Translations under genes and position numbers: made by a program
In this document: positions 24,615 through 32,551 of the stretch, piece by piece
Position numbering within the stretch: position 1 is the first letter of the stretch
Layout: every line of letters begins with the position of its first letter
Source of the DNA: Actinospineispora acaciae DSM 45401
Lineage (GTDB): Bacteria; Actinomycetota; Actinomycetes; Mycobacteriales; Pseudonocardiaceae
Direction of reading: 5' to 3'
DNA: 64,000 bases
Assembly (NCBI RefSeq): GCF_000620785.1
Contig: NZ_JIAI01000001.1
Location: forward strand, 1,302,001 to 1,366,000
The notes under the pieces: generated by a model
Told to the model about the DNA's origin: nothing
Database searches by the model: none
What the model saw: the letters and a program-made list of their open reading frames with translations, nothing else

Positions 24615-24649
24615 CGACACTATGTGGAAGCTCTCACCACTATGTGGGG
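24615..24649. promoter_or_regulatory. Two IclR-type motif copies upstream of the iron alcohol dehydrogenase (sites E1, E2)
   Basis: CGACA-CTATG-TGGAA (24615-24629) and CACCA-CTATG-TGGGG (24635-24649) are 20 bp apart, two helical turns, so bound dimers would lie on one DNA face. The core CA-CTATG-TGG matches site C in full. They lie 17 and 37 bp upstream of the dehydrogenase ATG. Confidence 0.55.
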
Positions 24650-24693
24650 CACGGTAGGCGCGGCGGGGCGCTTTGGGAAGGGGCCGGCCGGGT

Positions 24694-25479
24694 TCAGCGG
24701 GACATGAACCTGTCGATCGGGACGAACCGCGCGATCTCCTTGGCCGCCGTGGCGACGCGGGCACCGAGCTCGCGGACCCGGCGTGGCGGCATGCGGGCCG
24801 TCGGCACCTGGATGACCAGCGCCGCCTGCGCGCGCAGGTCGGCGTCCAGGATCGGCGCGCCGACGCAGCGCACGCCGGCGACGTTCTCCTCCTCGTCGAT
24901 GCTGTAGCCGCGGGCGCGGATCTCGTCGAGCTGGGCGGCCAGTTGCGCGGGCGTGTCCAGCGTCCGGTCGGTGATCTTCGGCAGCCGCTCCGGCAGCCCG
25001 GCGAGGTACTCGTCCGCGTCCGGCGAGTGGGCCAGGATCGCCTTGCCCGACGCGGTGGTGTAGAGCGGGAACCGCGCGCCGGGATGCTGCTCGAACCGCA
25101 GCGGCAGGGTGGACTGCACGCGGAGCATGACCACCGACTCGCCGCCCTCCCGGACCACGAGGTTCACCGACTCGGACGTCTCGGTGTTGATCTGTTCGAG
25201 CACCGGCAGCGCCTGGTCCAGCCCGAACCCGCGCTGCGCGGCCTGCCCGAGCAGGATCGTGCCGGTGCCGAGGTAGTAGGCGTCGGTGCGCGGGTTGTGC
25301 GCCACCAGCCCCTCGGCCGCCAGCGCGTGCACGATCCGGTGCGCGGTGCCCGAGGACAGCCCGAGGTGCTCGGCGATCCGGGCGGTGCCCATCTCGCCGG
25401 CCCGCTCGGCCAGCAACTTCAGCACCGCCAGCGCCCGGCCGATCGCCTGCGTCCCAGCGGGCGGCTTCGCACCCTGCAC
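24694..25479 (-). CDS. IclR-family transcriptional regulator (IclR-4)
   Basis: 261 residues: winged helix AIGRALAVLKLLAERAGEMG and HLGLSSGTAHRIVHALAAEG; effector domain SESVNLVVREGGESVVMLRVQS, RFPLYTTASGKAILAHS and VAGVRCVGAPILDADL. It lies upstream of the iron alcohol dehydrogenase in the same direction with a 95-bp gap holding sites E1/E2, and is divergent from the amidohydrolase operon at 25596. It could control either. It is less similar in the recognition helix (SSGTAHRIVHAL) to IclR-1 and IclR-2 than they are to each other. Confidence 0.92.
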   Translation of the reverse strand: MQGAKPPAGTQAIGRALAVLKLLAERAGEMGTARIAEHLGLSSGTAHRIVHALAAEGLVAHNPRTDAYYLGTGTILLGQAAQRGFGLDQALPVLEQINTETSESVNLVVREGGESVVMLRVQSTLPLRFEQHPGARFPLYTTASGKAILAHSPDADEYLAGLPERLPKITDRTLDTPAQLAAQLDEIRARGYSIDEEENVAGVRCVGAPILDADLRAQAALVIQVPTARMPPRRVRELGARVATAAKEIARFVPIDRFMSR

Positions 25480-25595
25480 GCCCGAAGCTTAGGCCGCATT
25501 CTGGTACCCCCGGTCGGGCCGGATCTGGACCTTCTACCCGGCCGGGTCGTGCCGCACTGTGATCAGCCAGTGGCCGTGGAACAGGGAGGTTCTAC

Positions 25596-27212
25596 GTGGT
25601 TCAGCCGGACCTGATCGTGCGCGGCGGCACGGTGCTGACCCTGGACGGGGCCGATACCAGGGCGAGCGCGCTCGCGGCCAGCGGCGGGAGGATCGTCGCG
25701 GTCGGGGACGACCGCGCGGTCGGCGGCCTGGTCGGGCCCGGCACCACGGTGGTGGAGCTGAACGGACGCACGGTGATCCCGGGCTTCGTGGAGTCGCACA
25801 ACCATCCGACGTTCTTCGGCATGGCGCTGGCCGCCCCGGTCGACGCCGGCAGCCCGCCGAACGACGCGATCGGCGACATCGTGGAACGGGTCCGCCAGGC
25901 GGTGCGCGACCGCGGGCACGGCGAGTGGATCACGGGCTACCGGTACGACGACACGCTGCTCGCGGAGAACCGCCACCCCACCCGCGGCGACCTGGACCCG
26001 GTGTCGCAGCGCAACCCGGTGATCCTCACCCACGTGAGCGGGCACTTCTGCGTGGTCAACAGCGCGGCGATGCGGGCGATCGGTATCGGCGCGGCCAGTG
26101 AGGACCCGCCGGGCGGGGTGATCGCCCGTGACGAGCGCGGCGAACCGACCGGCCTGCTGGTGGAGACCGCCGCGTTCCTGGCCAACTCCGCGCTGCCGGC
26201 CAGGGGCACCGACTTCATGGCCGAGGCGCTGCTGCGGGCCGACGCCGAGTACCTGGCCAACGGCGTGACCTCGGTGCACGACACCGGCATCGGGCTGGTC
26301 GGCGGCGAGGGCGAGCTGGACGCCTACCGGCTGCTGACCCGCGAGGGCCGGCTGCGCACCAGGGTCCGCGGCTACCTGATCCACAACCGGGTGCCGGGCC
26401 TCACCGAGGGCCGGCCGGTGGGTCCCGACCGCGCGGGGGACACCGACGGCTTCCGGATGACCGGGGTGAAGATCGTGGCCGACGGCTCGATCCAGGGCCG
26501 GACCGGCTGCCTCGCCGAGGGCTACGCCTGCGCGCCCGACGAGCACGGCATGATGCTGCTCGAACCCGGCGAGCTGAGCCGGCGGATCGCCGCGCTGGAC
26601 GCCGCCGGCTGGCAGGTGGCCGTGCACGGCAACGGCGACGCCGCCATCGAGGCGATCATCGACGGCTACGCCAGGCTGGGCGCTCCCGGGGGCACCGGCC
26701 GGCGGCACCGCATCGAGCACTGCCAGACGGCCCGCGAGGACCAGCTGGACCGGATGGCCGAGCACGGCATCCTGGCGTCCTTCTTCATCAAGCACGTCTA
26801 CTACTGGGGCGACCGGCACCGGGACGTCTTCCTCGGACCCGAGCGCGCCCGCCGGATCAGCCCGCTGGCCTCCGCCCGGTCCCGAGGCGTCCGGTTCGGG
26901 CTGCACTCGGACACCCCCGTCACGCCGGTCCCGCCGATGGAGGGCATCTGGTGCGCGGTCAACCGGATGACCAGCGGCGGCGTGCCGCTCGGCCCGGAGC
27001 AGGCGATCACGCCGGAGCAGGCGCTGCGCGGGTACACCATCGACGCCGCGTACCTGGCCGGCGAGGAGGACGTCAAGGGCAGCCTGGAGGTCGGCAAGCT
27101 GGCCGACCTGGCGGTGCTGTCCGAGGACCCGACGACGGTGCCGCCGGACCGCCTGCGGGAGCTGACGGTGGACGCCACCGTCGTGGGCGGACGGGTGGTC
27201 TGGCAGCGATGA
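25596..27212 (+). CDS. Amidohydrolase, YtcJ-like metal-dependent hydrolase
   Basis: 538 residues. The N-terminal VQPDLIVRGGTVLTLDG strand and PGFVESHNHPTFFG carry the first HxH metal site. GVKIVADGSIQGRTG, HRIEHCQTAREDQ and FGLHSDTPVTPVPPM provide later ligands, and the C-terminal KLADLAVLSEDPTTVPP closes the composite domain. YtcJ-type enzymes hydrolyse unknown N-acyl or cyclic amides. The start is GTG 25596 with GGGAGG 7 nt upstream. It leads an operon with a DUF3311 protein and a Na+/solute symporter, each joined by stop-start overlap. Confidence 0.88.
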   Translation: MVQPDLIVRGGTVLTLDGADTRASALAASGGRIVAVGDDRAVGGLVGPGTTVVELNGRTVIPGFVESHNHPTFFGMALAAPVDAGSPPNDAIGDIVERVRQAVRDRGHGEWITGYRYDDTLLAENRHPTRGDLDPVSQRNPVILTHVSGHFCVVNSAAMRAIGIGAASEDPPGGVIARDERGEPTGLLVETAAFLANSALPARGTDFMAEALLRADAEYLANGVTSVHDTGIGLVGGEGELDAYRLLTREGRLRTRVRGYLIHNRVPGLTEGRPVGPDRAGDTDGFRMTGVKIVADGSIQGRTGCLAEGYACAPDEHGMMLLEPGELSRRIAALDAAGWQVAVHGNGDAAIEAIIDGYARLGAPGGTGRRHRIEHCQTAREDQLDRMAEHGILASFFIKHVYYWGDRHRDVFLGPERARRISPLASARSRGVRFGLHSDTPVTPVPPMEGIWCAVNRMTSGGVPLGPEQAITPEQALRGYTIDAAYLAGEEDVKGSLEVGKLADLAVLSEDPTTVPPDRLRELTVDATVVGGRVVWQR

Positions 27213-27424
27213 TCCGCAGCTGGCCCAGCGTCCTGATCGGCCTCGGGATCCCGGCCGTGGCCGTGCTGCTCGGCATCCCGCTGGTGTCCGGCACGTCGGT
27301 GTCGGTGCTGGGCATCCCGCTGCTGTTCTTCTGGATGTTCTGCTGCTTCCCGCTGACCACGCTGTGCCTCTGGGTGAGCTGGCGGTTCTTCGACAGCCCG
27401 CACTACCCGAAGGAGGACAGGTGA
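27209..27424 (+). CDS. DUF3311 small membrane protein
   Basis: 71 residues with two hydrophobic helices: SVLIGLGIPAVAVLLGIPLV and GIPLLFFWMFCCFPLTTLCL. DUF3311 proteins are encoded directly before sodium:solute symporters in actinobacteria and are thought to be small partner subunits. The ATG overlaps the amidohydrolase stop (ATGA), and the TGA shares its A with the symporter ATG. Confidence 0.85.
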   Translation: MIRSWPSVLIGLGIPAVAVLLGIPLVSGTSVSVLGIPLLFFWMFCCFPLTTLCLWVSWRFFDSPHYPKEDR

Positions 27425-28863
27425 TGCTGATCCTCATCGTGGCGGTGGTGATGGCGGCGTCGGTCCTGCTGGCGCTGTGGGCCGGGCGGGTCACGCGGGG
27501 CGGCGGGATCTCGGAGTTCCTGGTCGGCGGCAGGTCGTTCCCAGCCTGGCTGGTGTACTTCCTGGCCGTCGGCGAGGTGTACAGCATCGGGACCATGATC
27601 GGGTTCCCGGCCGGGATCTACGCCAAGGGCGCGAGCTACGGGATCTGGTTCCTCGGCTACATCCTGCTCGCCTACTCCATCGGCTACTTCGTGGCGCCGC
27701 TGCTGTGGCGGGCGGCGAAGCACTACGACGCGATGACGGTTCCGGACGTGTTCACCAGGCACTTCGGCGGCGGCCGGGCGCTGGAGCTGATCACCTGCGT
27801 GACGCTGCTGATCGCACTGGTGCCCTGGGGCCAGTACCAGTTCATCGGGCTGCAGGTGGTGCTGAGCAACCTCGGGCTGCGGCTGACCCCGGTGCAGTGC
27901 GTGATCCTCGCCGGCGTCATCGCGTTCGTCTACATCGCCGTGTCCGGCATCCGCTCCCCCGCGTTCGTGTCCATCCTCAAGGACGTGTTCATGCTGCTCG
28001 GTGTCGTGCTGGTCGGGCTGGCGGCGGTGCTCGCGGCCGGTGGCACGGCGAAGGTCTCCGGTCCCGAGGCGCTCGCGCCCGCGCAGACCACCATGGGCGG
28101 GTCCGCGCTGCTGTTCGCGATGACCACGATCCTGTTCCAGAGCGTGGTGTTCTACCTCGGGTTCGGCGGGGCCTACGTGTTCCCGGCCCGGTCAGAGCGC
28201 GCGGTCAAGAGCTCCATCGTGTGGATGCCGCTGTACATGCTGATCTACCCGTTCCTGGTGCTGGCGGCGTACTACGGCGTCACGCACCATCCCGGGCTGG
28301 CCGATCCCAACACGGTGTTCATGGTGACCGCCCGCTCACTGCTGCCGGAGTGGCTGCTCGGCCTGGTCGCGGCCGGCGCGGCGCTGTCCGGCGTGCTGGT
28401 GCTGTCGGCGACCGCGCTGGCCATCGGCGGGCTGGTCAGCCGCAACCTGGTGCCGCATGTGCCGGCCTCGGCGCAGCGCCGCTGGACGGTCGTCGTGGTG
28501 GGCGGGTTCCTGGTGCTCGCGGCGGTGCTCACCCTGGTGGCCTCGACGCTGATGCTGACCGTGCTGAACCTGACGTACAACCTGCTGGCGCAGGTGGTGC
28601 CCGGGTGGCTGGCGGTGCTGTTCGCGCGGCGGGTGCGGGCGGACGCGGTGGCCACCGGCATGGTCGTGGGCGTGGTGGCGGCGATCGCGCTGTACCTGGG
28701 CGACGTGAGCCTGGGCGGGGTCAGCACCGGCCTGGTGTCGATGGGCCTCAACGCGCTCATCGTGGTCGGCTGGAGCCTGCTCGCGCCGGGGCCGGCCCGC
28801 GAGCCGGTGTCCCGGTGGCCCGGGCCCTCGGCGCGCGCGGCTCATGACCGGTCCCTTTCCTGA
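27424..28863 (+). CDS. Sodium:solute symporter (SSS family)
   Basis: 479 residues and about 13 helices: FLVGGRSFPAWLVYFLAVGE, GFPAGIYAKGASYGIWFLGY, MTVPDVFTRHFGGGRALELI. This is the LeuT-fold SSS family, which includes proline, pantothenate and monocarboxylate (MctP) importers. ATG 27424 is preferred because AAGGAGG lies at the right distance; the frame upstream overlaps DUF3311. It probably imports the amidohydrolase substrate with Na+. A terminator-like hairpin follows. Confidence 0.88.
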   Translation: MLILIVAVVMAASVLLALWAGRVTRGGGISEFLVGGRSFPAWLVYFLAVGEVYSIGTMIGFPAGIYAKGASYGIWFLGYILLAYSIGYFVAPLLWRAAKHYDAMTVPDVFTRHFGGGRALELITCVTLLIALVPWGQYQFIGLQVVLSNLGLRLTPVQCVILAGVIAFVYIAVSGIRSPAFVSILKDVFMLLGVVLVGLAAVLAAGGTAKVSGPEALAPAQTTMGGSALLFAMTTILFQSVVFYLGFGGAYVFPARSERAVKSSIVWMPLYMLIYPFLVLAAYYGVTHHPGLADPNTVFMVTARSLLPEWLLGLVAAGAALSGVLVLSATALAIGGLVSRNLVPHVPASAQRRWTVVVVGGFLVLAAVLTLVASTLMLTVLNLTYNLLAQVVPGWLAVLFARRVRADAVATGMVVGVVAAIALYLGDVSLGGVSTGLVSMGLNALIVVGWSLLAPGPAREPVSRWPGPSARAAHDRSLS

Positions 28864-28881
28864 ACGGTCTGTCGCCGCCCG

Positions 28882-28901
28882 CGCGCCTTCCGGGAGGCGC
28901 G
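28882..28901 (+). terminator. Hairpin after the symporter gene
   Basis: CGCGCCT-TCCGGG-AGGCGCG forms a 7-bp GC stem with a 6-nt loop, 18 bp after the symporter stop. There is no U-tract, which is common for actinomycete terminators. Confidence 0.5.
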
Positions 28902-28989
28902 TTCACCGCGTAGCTTGGCCAGCCAGAGCCGGAGGTACCACGACCACGGCGTTGCCCCGTAGCGAGTCACGCGGGGAGCATCCACCGAT

Positions 28990-29011
28990 GAAACCAACGT
29001 CGCTAGGTTTC
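28990..29011 (-). terminator. Weak hairpin downstream of the CobT-like gene
   Basis: GAAACC and GGTTTC flank a 10-nt loop, 26 bp beyond the CobT-like stop. It could end that message. The remainder of the 173-bp gap shows nothing else convincing. Confidence 0.3.
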
Positions 29012-29036
29012 GCCAGCGATGTGCATAAAGTGAGAA

Positions 29037-30638
29037 TCAGCGGCGGGCGACCAGGTCGAGGACCTCGCGGAACACGCCGGGGCCGGAGTCGGTGTCCAGG
29101 GCGCGGCGGTGGCGGTAGTACGGGCTCAGGTCCAGGCCGACGCCGAGGCCGTAGACCTCCAGGGAGCCGTCCCGCTCCAGGCCGGCGACGACGTGTCTCA
29201 GGTGCCGGTCGAGGTAGCGCTCGCCGTTGGCCAGCGCGGTGGCGCCGTCGGCGGGGCTGCCGTCGGAGAGGACGAACAGCAGCCGCCGGCGTTCGTCCCG
29301 GGAGCGGGCGCGCGCGGCCGCCCAGGCGAGCGCCTCGCCGTCGACGCCCTCGCGGAACAGGTCGGGCTTGAGCAGCGCGGCGATGTCCCGGCGGGCGCGG
29401 CGCCATGGCGTCTCGGCGTCCTTGAACACCAGGTGCAGCCGCTCGTTGAGCCGGCCCGGATGCCGGGGGCGGCCGGCGCGCAGCCAGTCCCGCCTGGCCC
29501 GGCCGCCGTGCCAGGCGCCGGTGGTGAAGCCGAGGACCTCGCACCGGGCGCCGGCCAGGTCGAGCGCGCGGGCGAACACGTCGACCAGCACCGCGACCGC
29601 CTCGGCGTGCCGCTTCATCGAGCCGGAGCAGTCGATCAGGAAGGTGACCAGCGCGTCCGCCGCCGGCTCGGTCCGAGGCAGGCGGAACACCCGGTGGTCC
29701 AGTGGCGAGCTGACCAGCCGCGCCAGCGCGCGCCCGTCCAGGTACCCCTCCTCCTGGCCGCCGTCCCAACCGTCCGGGGTGGGCGCGGCGAGCGCCGCCG
29801 TCAGCTCGCGCACCACCCGCCCGAGGTTGACCCCCCGTCGCGCGACGCACCCGTCCAGCCGCTCCCGCAGCTCGCCTCGGACCTCCGCCCGTACCAGCCC
29901 CGCCGCCGGCCGCTCCCGGTCGTACGCGGTGGTGAACACGCGGTAGCCCGAGCCCGGCGCCACCGCCCGGCCGGCACCGCCCGCCGCCACGCCGACGGCC
30001 TCGTGACCGAGGTCGGGCATCTGGTCGAGCAGCACCGCGAGGCCCGAGGCGCCCTCGTCCTGTTCCTCGTCCTCGGTGCCGTGCAGCATCCCCGCCACCT
30101 CGGCCGCGACCGACCGGGCATGCCTCGCGAACAAGGCCTGGTCTCCCCGGTGCCGCCGCAGCCCGGCCAGGTCGCCCCCGAGCCTGGGCGCCAGAGCCGC
30201 GCGGGTGGCCTCGATCAGGTCCTCGGTCTCGGCCACCACCGGCTCGCCGGTGATCCGGGACCGGCAGACCTGCGCGACGGTGTACAGCAGCAGCCCGCGC
30301 GCGGTCTCGGTGAGCCCGTCGTGGTGGCTGGCCAGCGCCCACCGCTCGTGCCGGTGCCGCAGGTTGCGGACCAGGCCCGGCATGGCGCCCGGCGCGCACG
30401 CCTCCACCCGGAACTGCTCCAGCATCTCGAACACCAGGCGCTCCACGGCGCCGTCGGGCCGCAGCCGCCCGTACAGCTCCGGGTCGGACAGGCCCAGCCG
30501 CAGCCCCCTGCCGTCCGCCACCCCGCGCGCCGAACCCGCGTCCGTGACGTCCAGCCCACCGCGCGCCCCCGGATCACCGCTGAGCGCGCGGACCACCGCC
30601 TCGCACAGCTCCTCCAGACGCACGGCCCCGGGGCTCAC
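29037..30638 (-). CDS. CobT-like von Willebrand factor A domain protein
   Basis: 533 residues resembling the CobT subunit family: an N-terminal helical region (residues about 1-280), and a C-terminal VWA domain with the MIDAS motif in VTFLIDCSGSMKRHAEAVAV (DxSxS, about residue 330) and LLFVLSDGSPADG. The start is GTG 30638, in a GTGA overlap with the CobS-like gene. In aerobic cobalamin synthesis CobN-CobS-CobT insert cobalt, but no cobN or other cobalamin gene is near. The AAA + VWA pair more likely remodels another protein or loads a metal. Confidence 0.8.
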   Translation of the reverse strand: MSPGAVRLEELCEAVVRALSGDPGARGGLDVTDAGSARGVADGRGLRLGLSDPELYGRLRPDGAVERLVFEMLEQFRVEACAPGAMPGLVRNLRHRHERWALASHHDGLTETARGLLLYTVAQVCRSRITGEPVVAETEDLIEATRAALAPRLGGDLAGLRRHRGDQALFARHARSVAAEVAGMLHGTEDEEQDEGASGLAVLLDQMPDLGHEAVGVAAGGAGRAVAPGSGYRVFTTAYDRERPAAGLVRAEVRGELRERLDGCVARRGVNLGRVVRELTAALAAPTPDGWDGGQEEGYLDGRALARLVSSPLDHRVFRLPRTEPAADALVTFLIDCSGSMKRHAEAVAVLVDVFARALDLAGARCEVLGFTTGAWHGGRARRDWLRAGRPRHPGRLNERLHLVFKDAETPWRRARRDIAALLKPDLFREGVDGEALAWAAARARSRDERRRLLFVLSDGSPADGATALANGERYLDRHLRHVVAGLERDGSLEVYGLGVGLDLSPYYRHRRALDTDSGPGVFREVLDLVARR

Positions 30639-31612
30639 GCCGACGCCGCGAGCAGCGCCGACTCCTCCAGCTCGCCGTCGAAGCAGCGCTGGAAGTACTC
30701 CGCGACCAGCGGCCGCTCCGCCTCGTCGCACTTGTTCAGGAACGACAGCCGGAAGGCCAGCGCGACGTCGCCGAAGATCTCGGTGTTCTCCGCCCAGGTG
30801 ATCACCGTGCGCGGCGACATCAGCGCGGACAGGTCGCCGGCCCGGAAGCCCGCGCGGGTCAGCCCGGCCACCGCGACCATCGACGCCACCAGCCGCCGGC
30901 CCCGCTCGTCGGCCAGCCGGGGCACCCTGGCCCGCACGATCGCGACCTCCTCGGCCGCCGGCAGGTAGTTCAGCGCGGCGACGATGTTCCACCTGTCGAT
31001 CTGCGCGTGGTTGAGCCGCTGCACGCCGTGGTAGAGCCCGTTGAGGTTGCCGAGCCCGACGGTGTTCGCGGTGGCGAACAGCCGGAACCCGGGGTGCGGG
31101 CGGAGCACCTCGTTCTGGTCCATCAACGTGAACCTGCCGTCGCGCTCCAGCAGCCGCTGGATGACGAACATGACGTCCGGGCGTCCCGCGTCGTACTCGT
31201 CCAAGACCAGCGCGACCGGCCGGCGCACCGCCCACGGCAGGATGCCCTCCCGGAACTCGGTGACCTGCCGGCCCTCGCGCACCGTCACCACGTCCTTGCC
31301 GACCAGGTCCAGCCGGCCGACGTGCCCGTCCAGGTTCACCCGCACGCACGGCCAGTTGAGTCGGGCCGCCACCTGCTCGACGTGGGTGGACTTGCCGGTG
31401 CCGTGCGCGCCCTGCACGAGCACCCGCCGGTCGTGGGCGAAGCCGGCGAGCAGGGCCAGCGTCACGTCCGGGTTGAACCGGTAGGCGTCGTCGACCTCGG
31501 GCACGTGCTCGTCGTACTCGGAGCCCTCGGCGAACGCCGGCACCAGCAGGTTCGAGTCGATGCCGAACGCCTCGCGCACCGAGATCCGGATGTCGGGACC
31601 ACCGTCGGTCAT
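30635..31612 (-). CDS. CobS-like AAA+ ATPase
   Basis: 325 residues. The Walker A loop is VLVQGAHGTGKSTHVEQVA (about residues 65-85), Walker B is VALVLDEYDAGRPD, and FRLFATANTVGLGNLNGLYHG contains sensor 1. These match CobS and MoxR-type ATPases. The ATG overlaps the IclR-3 stop (ATGA) and the stop overlaps the CobT-like start, so IclR-3, CobS-like and CobT-like form one operon facing xsc. CobS/CobT-type pairs act as motor and adaptor on a third protein, unidentified here. Confidence 0.85.
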   Translation of the reverse strand: MTDGGPDIRISVREAFGIDSNLLVPAFAEGSEYDEHVPEVDDAYRFNPDVTLALLAGFAHDRRVLVQGAHGTGKSTHVEQVAARLNWPCVRVNLDGHVGRLDLVGKDVVTVREGRQVTEFREGILPWAVRRPVALVLDEYDAGRPDVMFVIQRLLERDGRFTLMDQNEVLRPHPGFRLFATANTVGLGNLNGLYHGVQRLNHAQIDRWNIVAALNYLPAAEEVAIVRARVPRLADERGRRLVASMVAVAGLTRAGFRAGDLSALMSPRTVITWAENTEIFGDVALAFRLSFLNKCDEAERPLVAEYFQRCFDGELEESALLAASA

Positions 31613-32394
31613 GGGCGCTCGACCTCGCCGAACGCCTCGGCGGCGCGCTGCAGCGCGGGCAGCACCTGCAGCGCCTTGTCCACGGTCAGCCGCATCACCG
31701 GCGCCTGCACCGCCACCGCCAGGTTCGACCGGCCGGCGGCACTGGGCACCAGCACGGCCACGCAGAACAGCCCGGACAGGAACTCCTCGTCGTCCAGGGC
31801 GTAGCCGTCGCGCCGGATGCGGGCCAGCTCGGACTCCAGCGCGTCCAGGTCGGTGATCGTGTTGGGCGTGTAGGGCCGCAGCGGGGCGTGCCCGAGCAGC
31901 TTGCGGCGCTGGCCGGGGCTGAGCTGGGAGAGGATCATCTTGCCGCTGGCCGAGCAGTGCAGCGGCACCCGCGACCCGGGGCGCAGGTAGACCCGCAGCG
32001 GCTCGGAGGTCTCCACCCGGTCCAGGTAGACGATCTCGCTGCCGGACAGCGCGGTGAGGTTGCAGGTCTCCCCCAGCTCCTCCACCAGGTGCCTGAGCAC
32101 GGCGTGCCGCGCGCCGTGATGCGTGGCGTTGAGCAGCAGGTTCTCCGCCAGCCGGTGCAGCCGCGTGCCGACGCCGTAGTGCCGGCCGTCGGCCTGGCGC
32201 ACCAGCAGCCCGGCCGCCTCCAGCTGCTGCAGCATCCGGTGCAGCGTCGGCTTGGGCAGGCCGGTCTCCTCGACCAGGCCCTGCAGCGTCACCAGCTGCT
32301 CCTTGGCGGCGATCAGCTCGAGCAGCGAGAACAGCCGCAAGGTCGGGGTGTCGCCGTTCACGCCGGCCGGGTCCGGCTCAACGACCCTGTCCAC
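31609..32394 (-). CDS. IclR-family transcriptional regulator (IclR-3), divergent from xsc
   Basis: 261 residues: winged helix TPTLRLFSLLELIAAKEQLV and EETGLPKPTLHRMLQQLEAAGLLV; effector domain GETCNLTALSGSEIVYLDRVET, RVPLHCSASGKMILSQL and DDEEFLSGLFCVAVLV. It belongs to a different IclR subgroup from IclR-1, -2 and -4, with recognition helix PKPTLHRML. It lies 157 bp from xsc on the opposite strand and is the obvious candidate regulator for both xsc and the CobS/CobT-like genes. Confidence 0.9.
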   Translation of the reverse strand: MDRVVEPDPAGVNGDTPTLRLFSLLELIAAKEQLVTLQGLVEETGLPKPTLHRMLQQLEAAGLLVRQADGRHYGVGTRLHRLAENLLLNATHHGARHAVLRHLVEELGETCNLTALSGSEIVYLDRVETSEPLRVYLRPGSRVPLHCSASGKMILSQLSPGQRRKLLGHAPLRPYTPNTITDLDALESELARIRRDGYALDDEEFLSGLFCVAVLVPSAAGRSNLAVAVQAPVMRLTVDKALQVLPALQRAAEAFGEVERP

Positions 32395-32417
32395 ATCGCC
32401 TCCCTCTCACGGCTACT

Positions 32418-32516
32418 GCTTCCGAAACTTAGCACGCAGTGTCTCGTTTCTTCGAATCTCGCGTTGACCGAGCCGCCTGGCTGGCTTACCGTTCCCCTAG
32501 TTTCAGTTTCAGGAAC
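32418..32516. promoter_or_regulatory. Divergent IclR-3/xsc promoter region with two imperfect palindromes
   Basis: GCTTCCGAAAC (32418-32428) and GTTTCAGGAAC (32506-32516) are related: reading the first on the other strand gives GTTTCGGAAGC. The shared form GTTTC-N-GGAANC is nearly self-complementary. One copy lies near each of the divergent genes (IclR-3 start 32394, xsc start 32552). A third, weaker element (GTTTCTTCGAA) lies at about 32446-32456. These are candidate IclR-3 sites and differ from the TTCCA-N5-TGGAA motif. Confidence 0.45.
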
Positions 32517-32551
32517 TTCACGTCCCGAATCCTGGCGAAGGAGCGCAAACC

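Noticed and set aside
28864..29036. Possible small gene between the symporter and CobT-like genes
   Set aside because: Short frames here have no ribosome site or plausible composition; only weak hairpins are supported.
29037..31612. CobS/CobT as genuine cobaltochelatase subunits
   Set aside because: No cobN or other cobalamin synthesis gene nearby; the BtuF-like gene at 54120 is 23 kb away, lacks a transporter and gives no real support.
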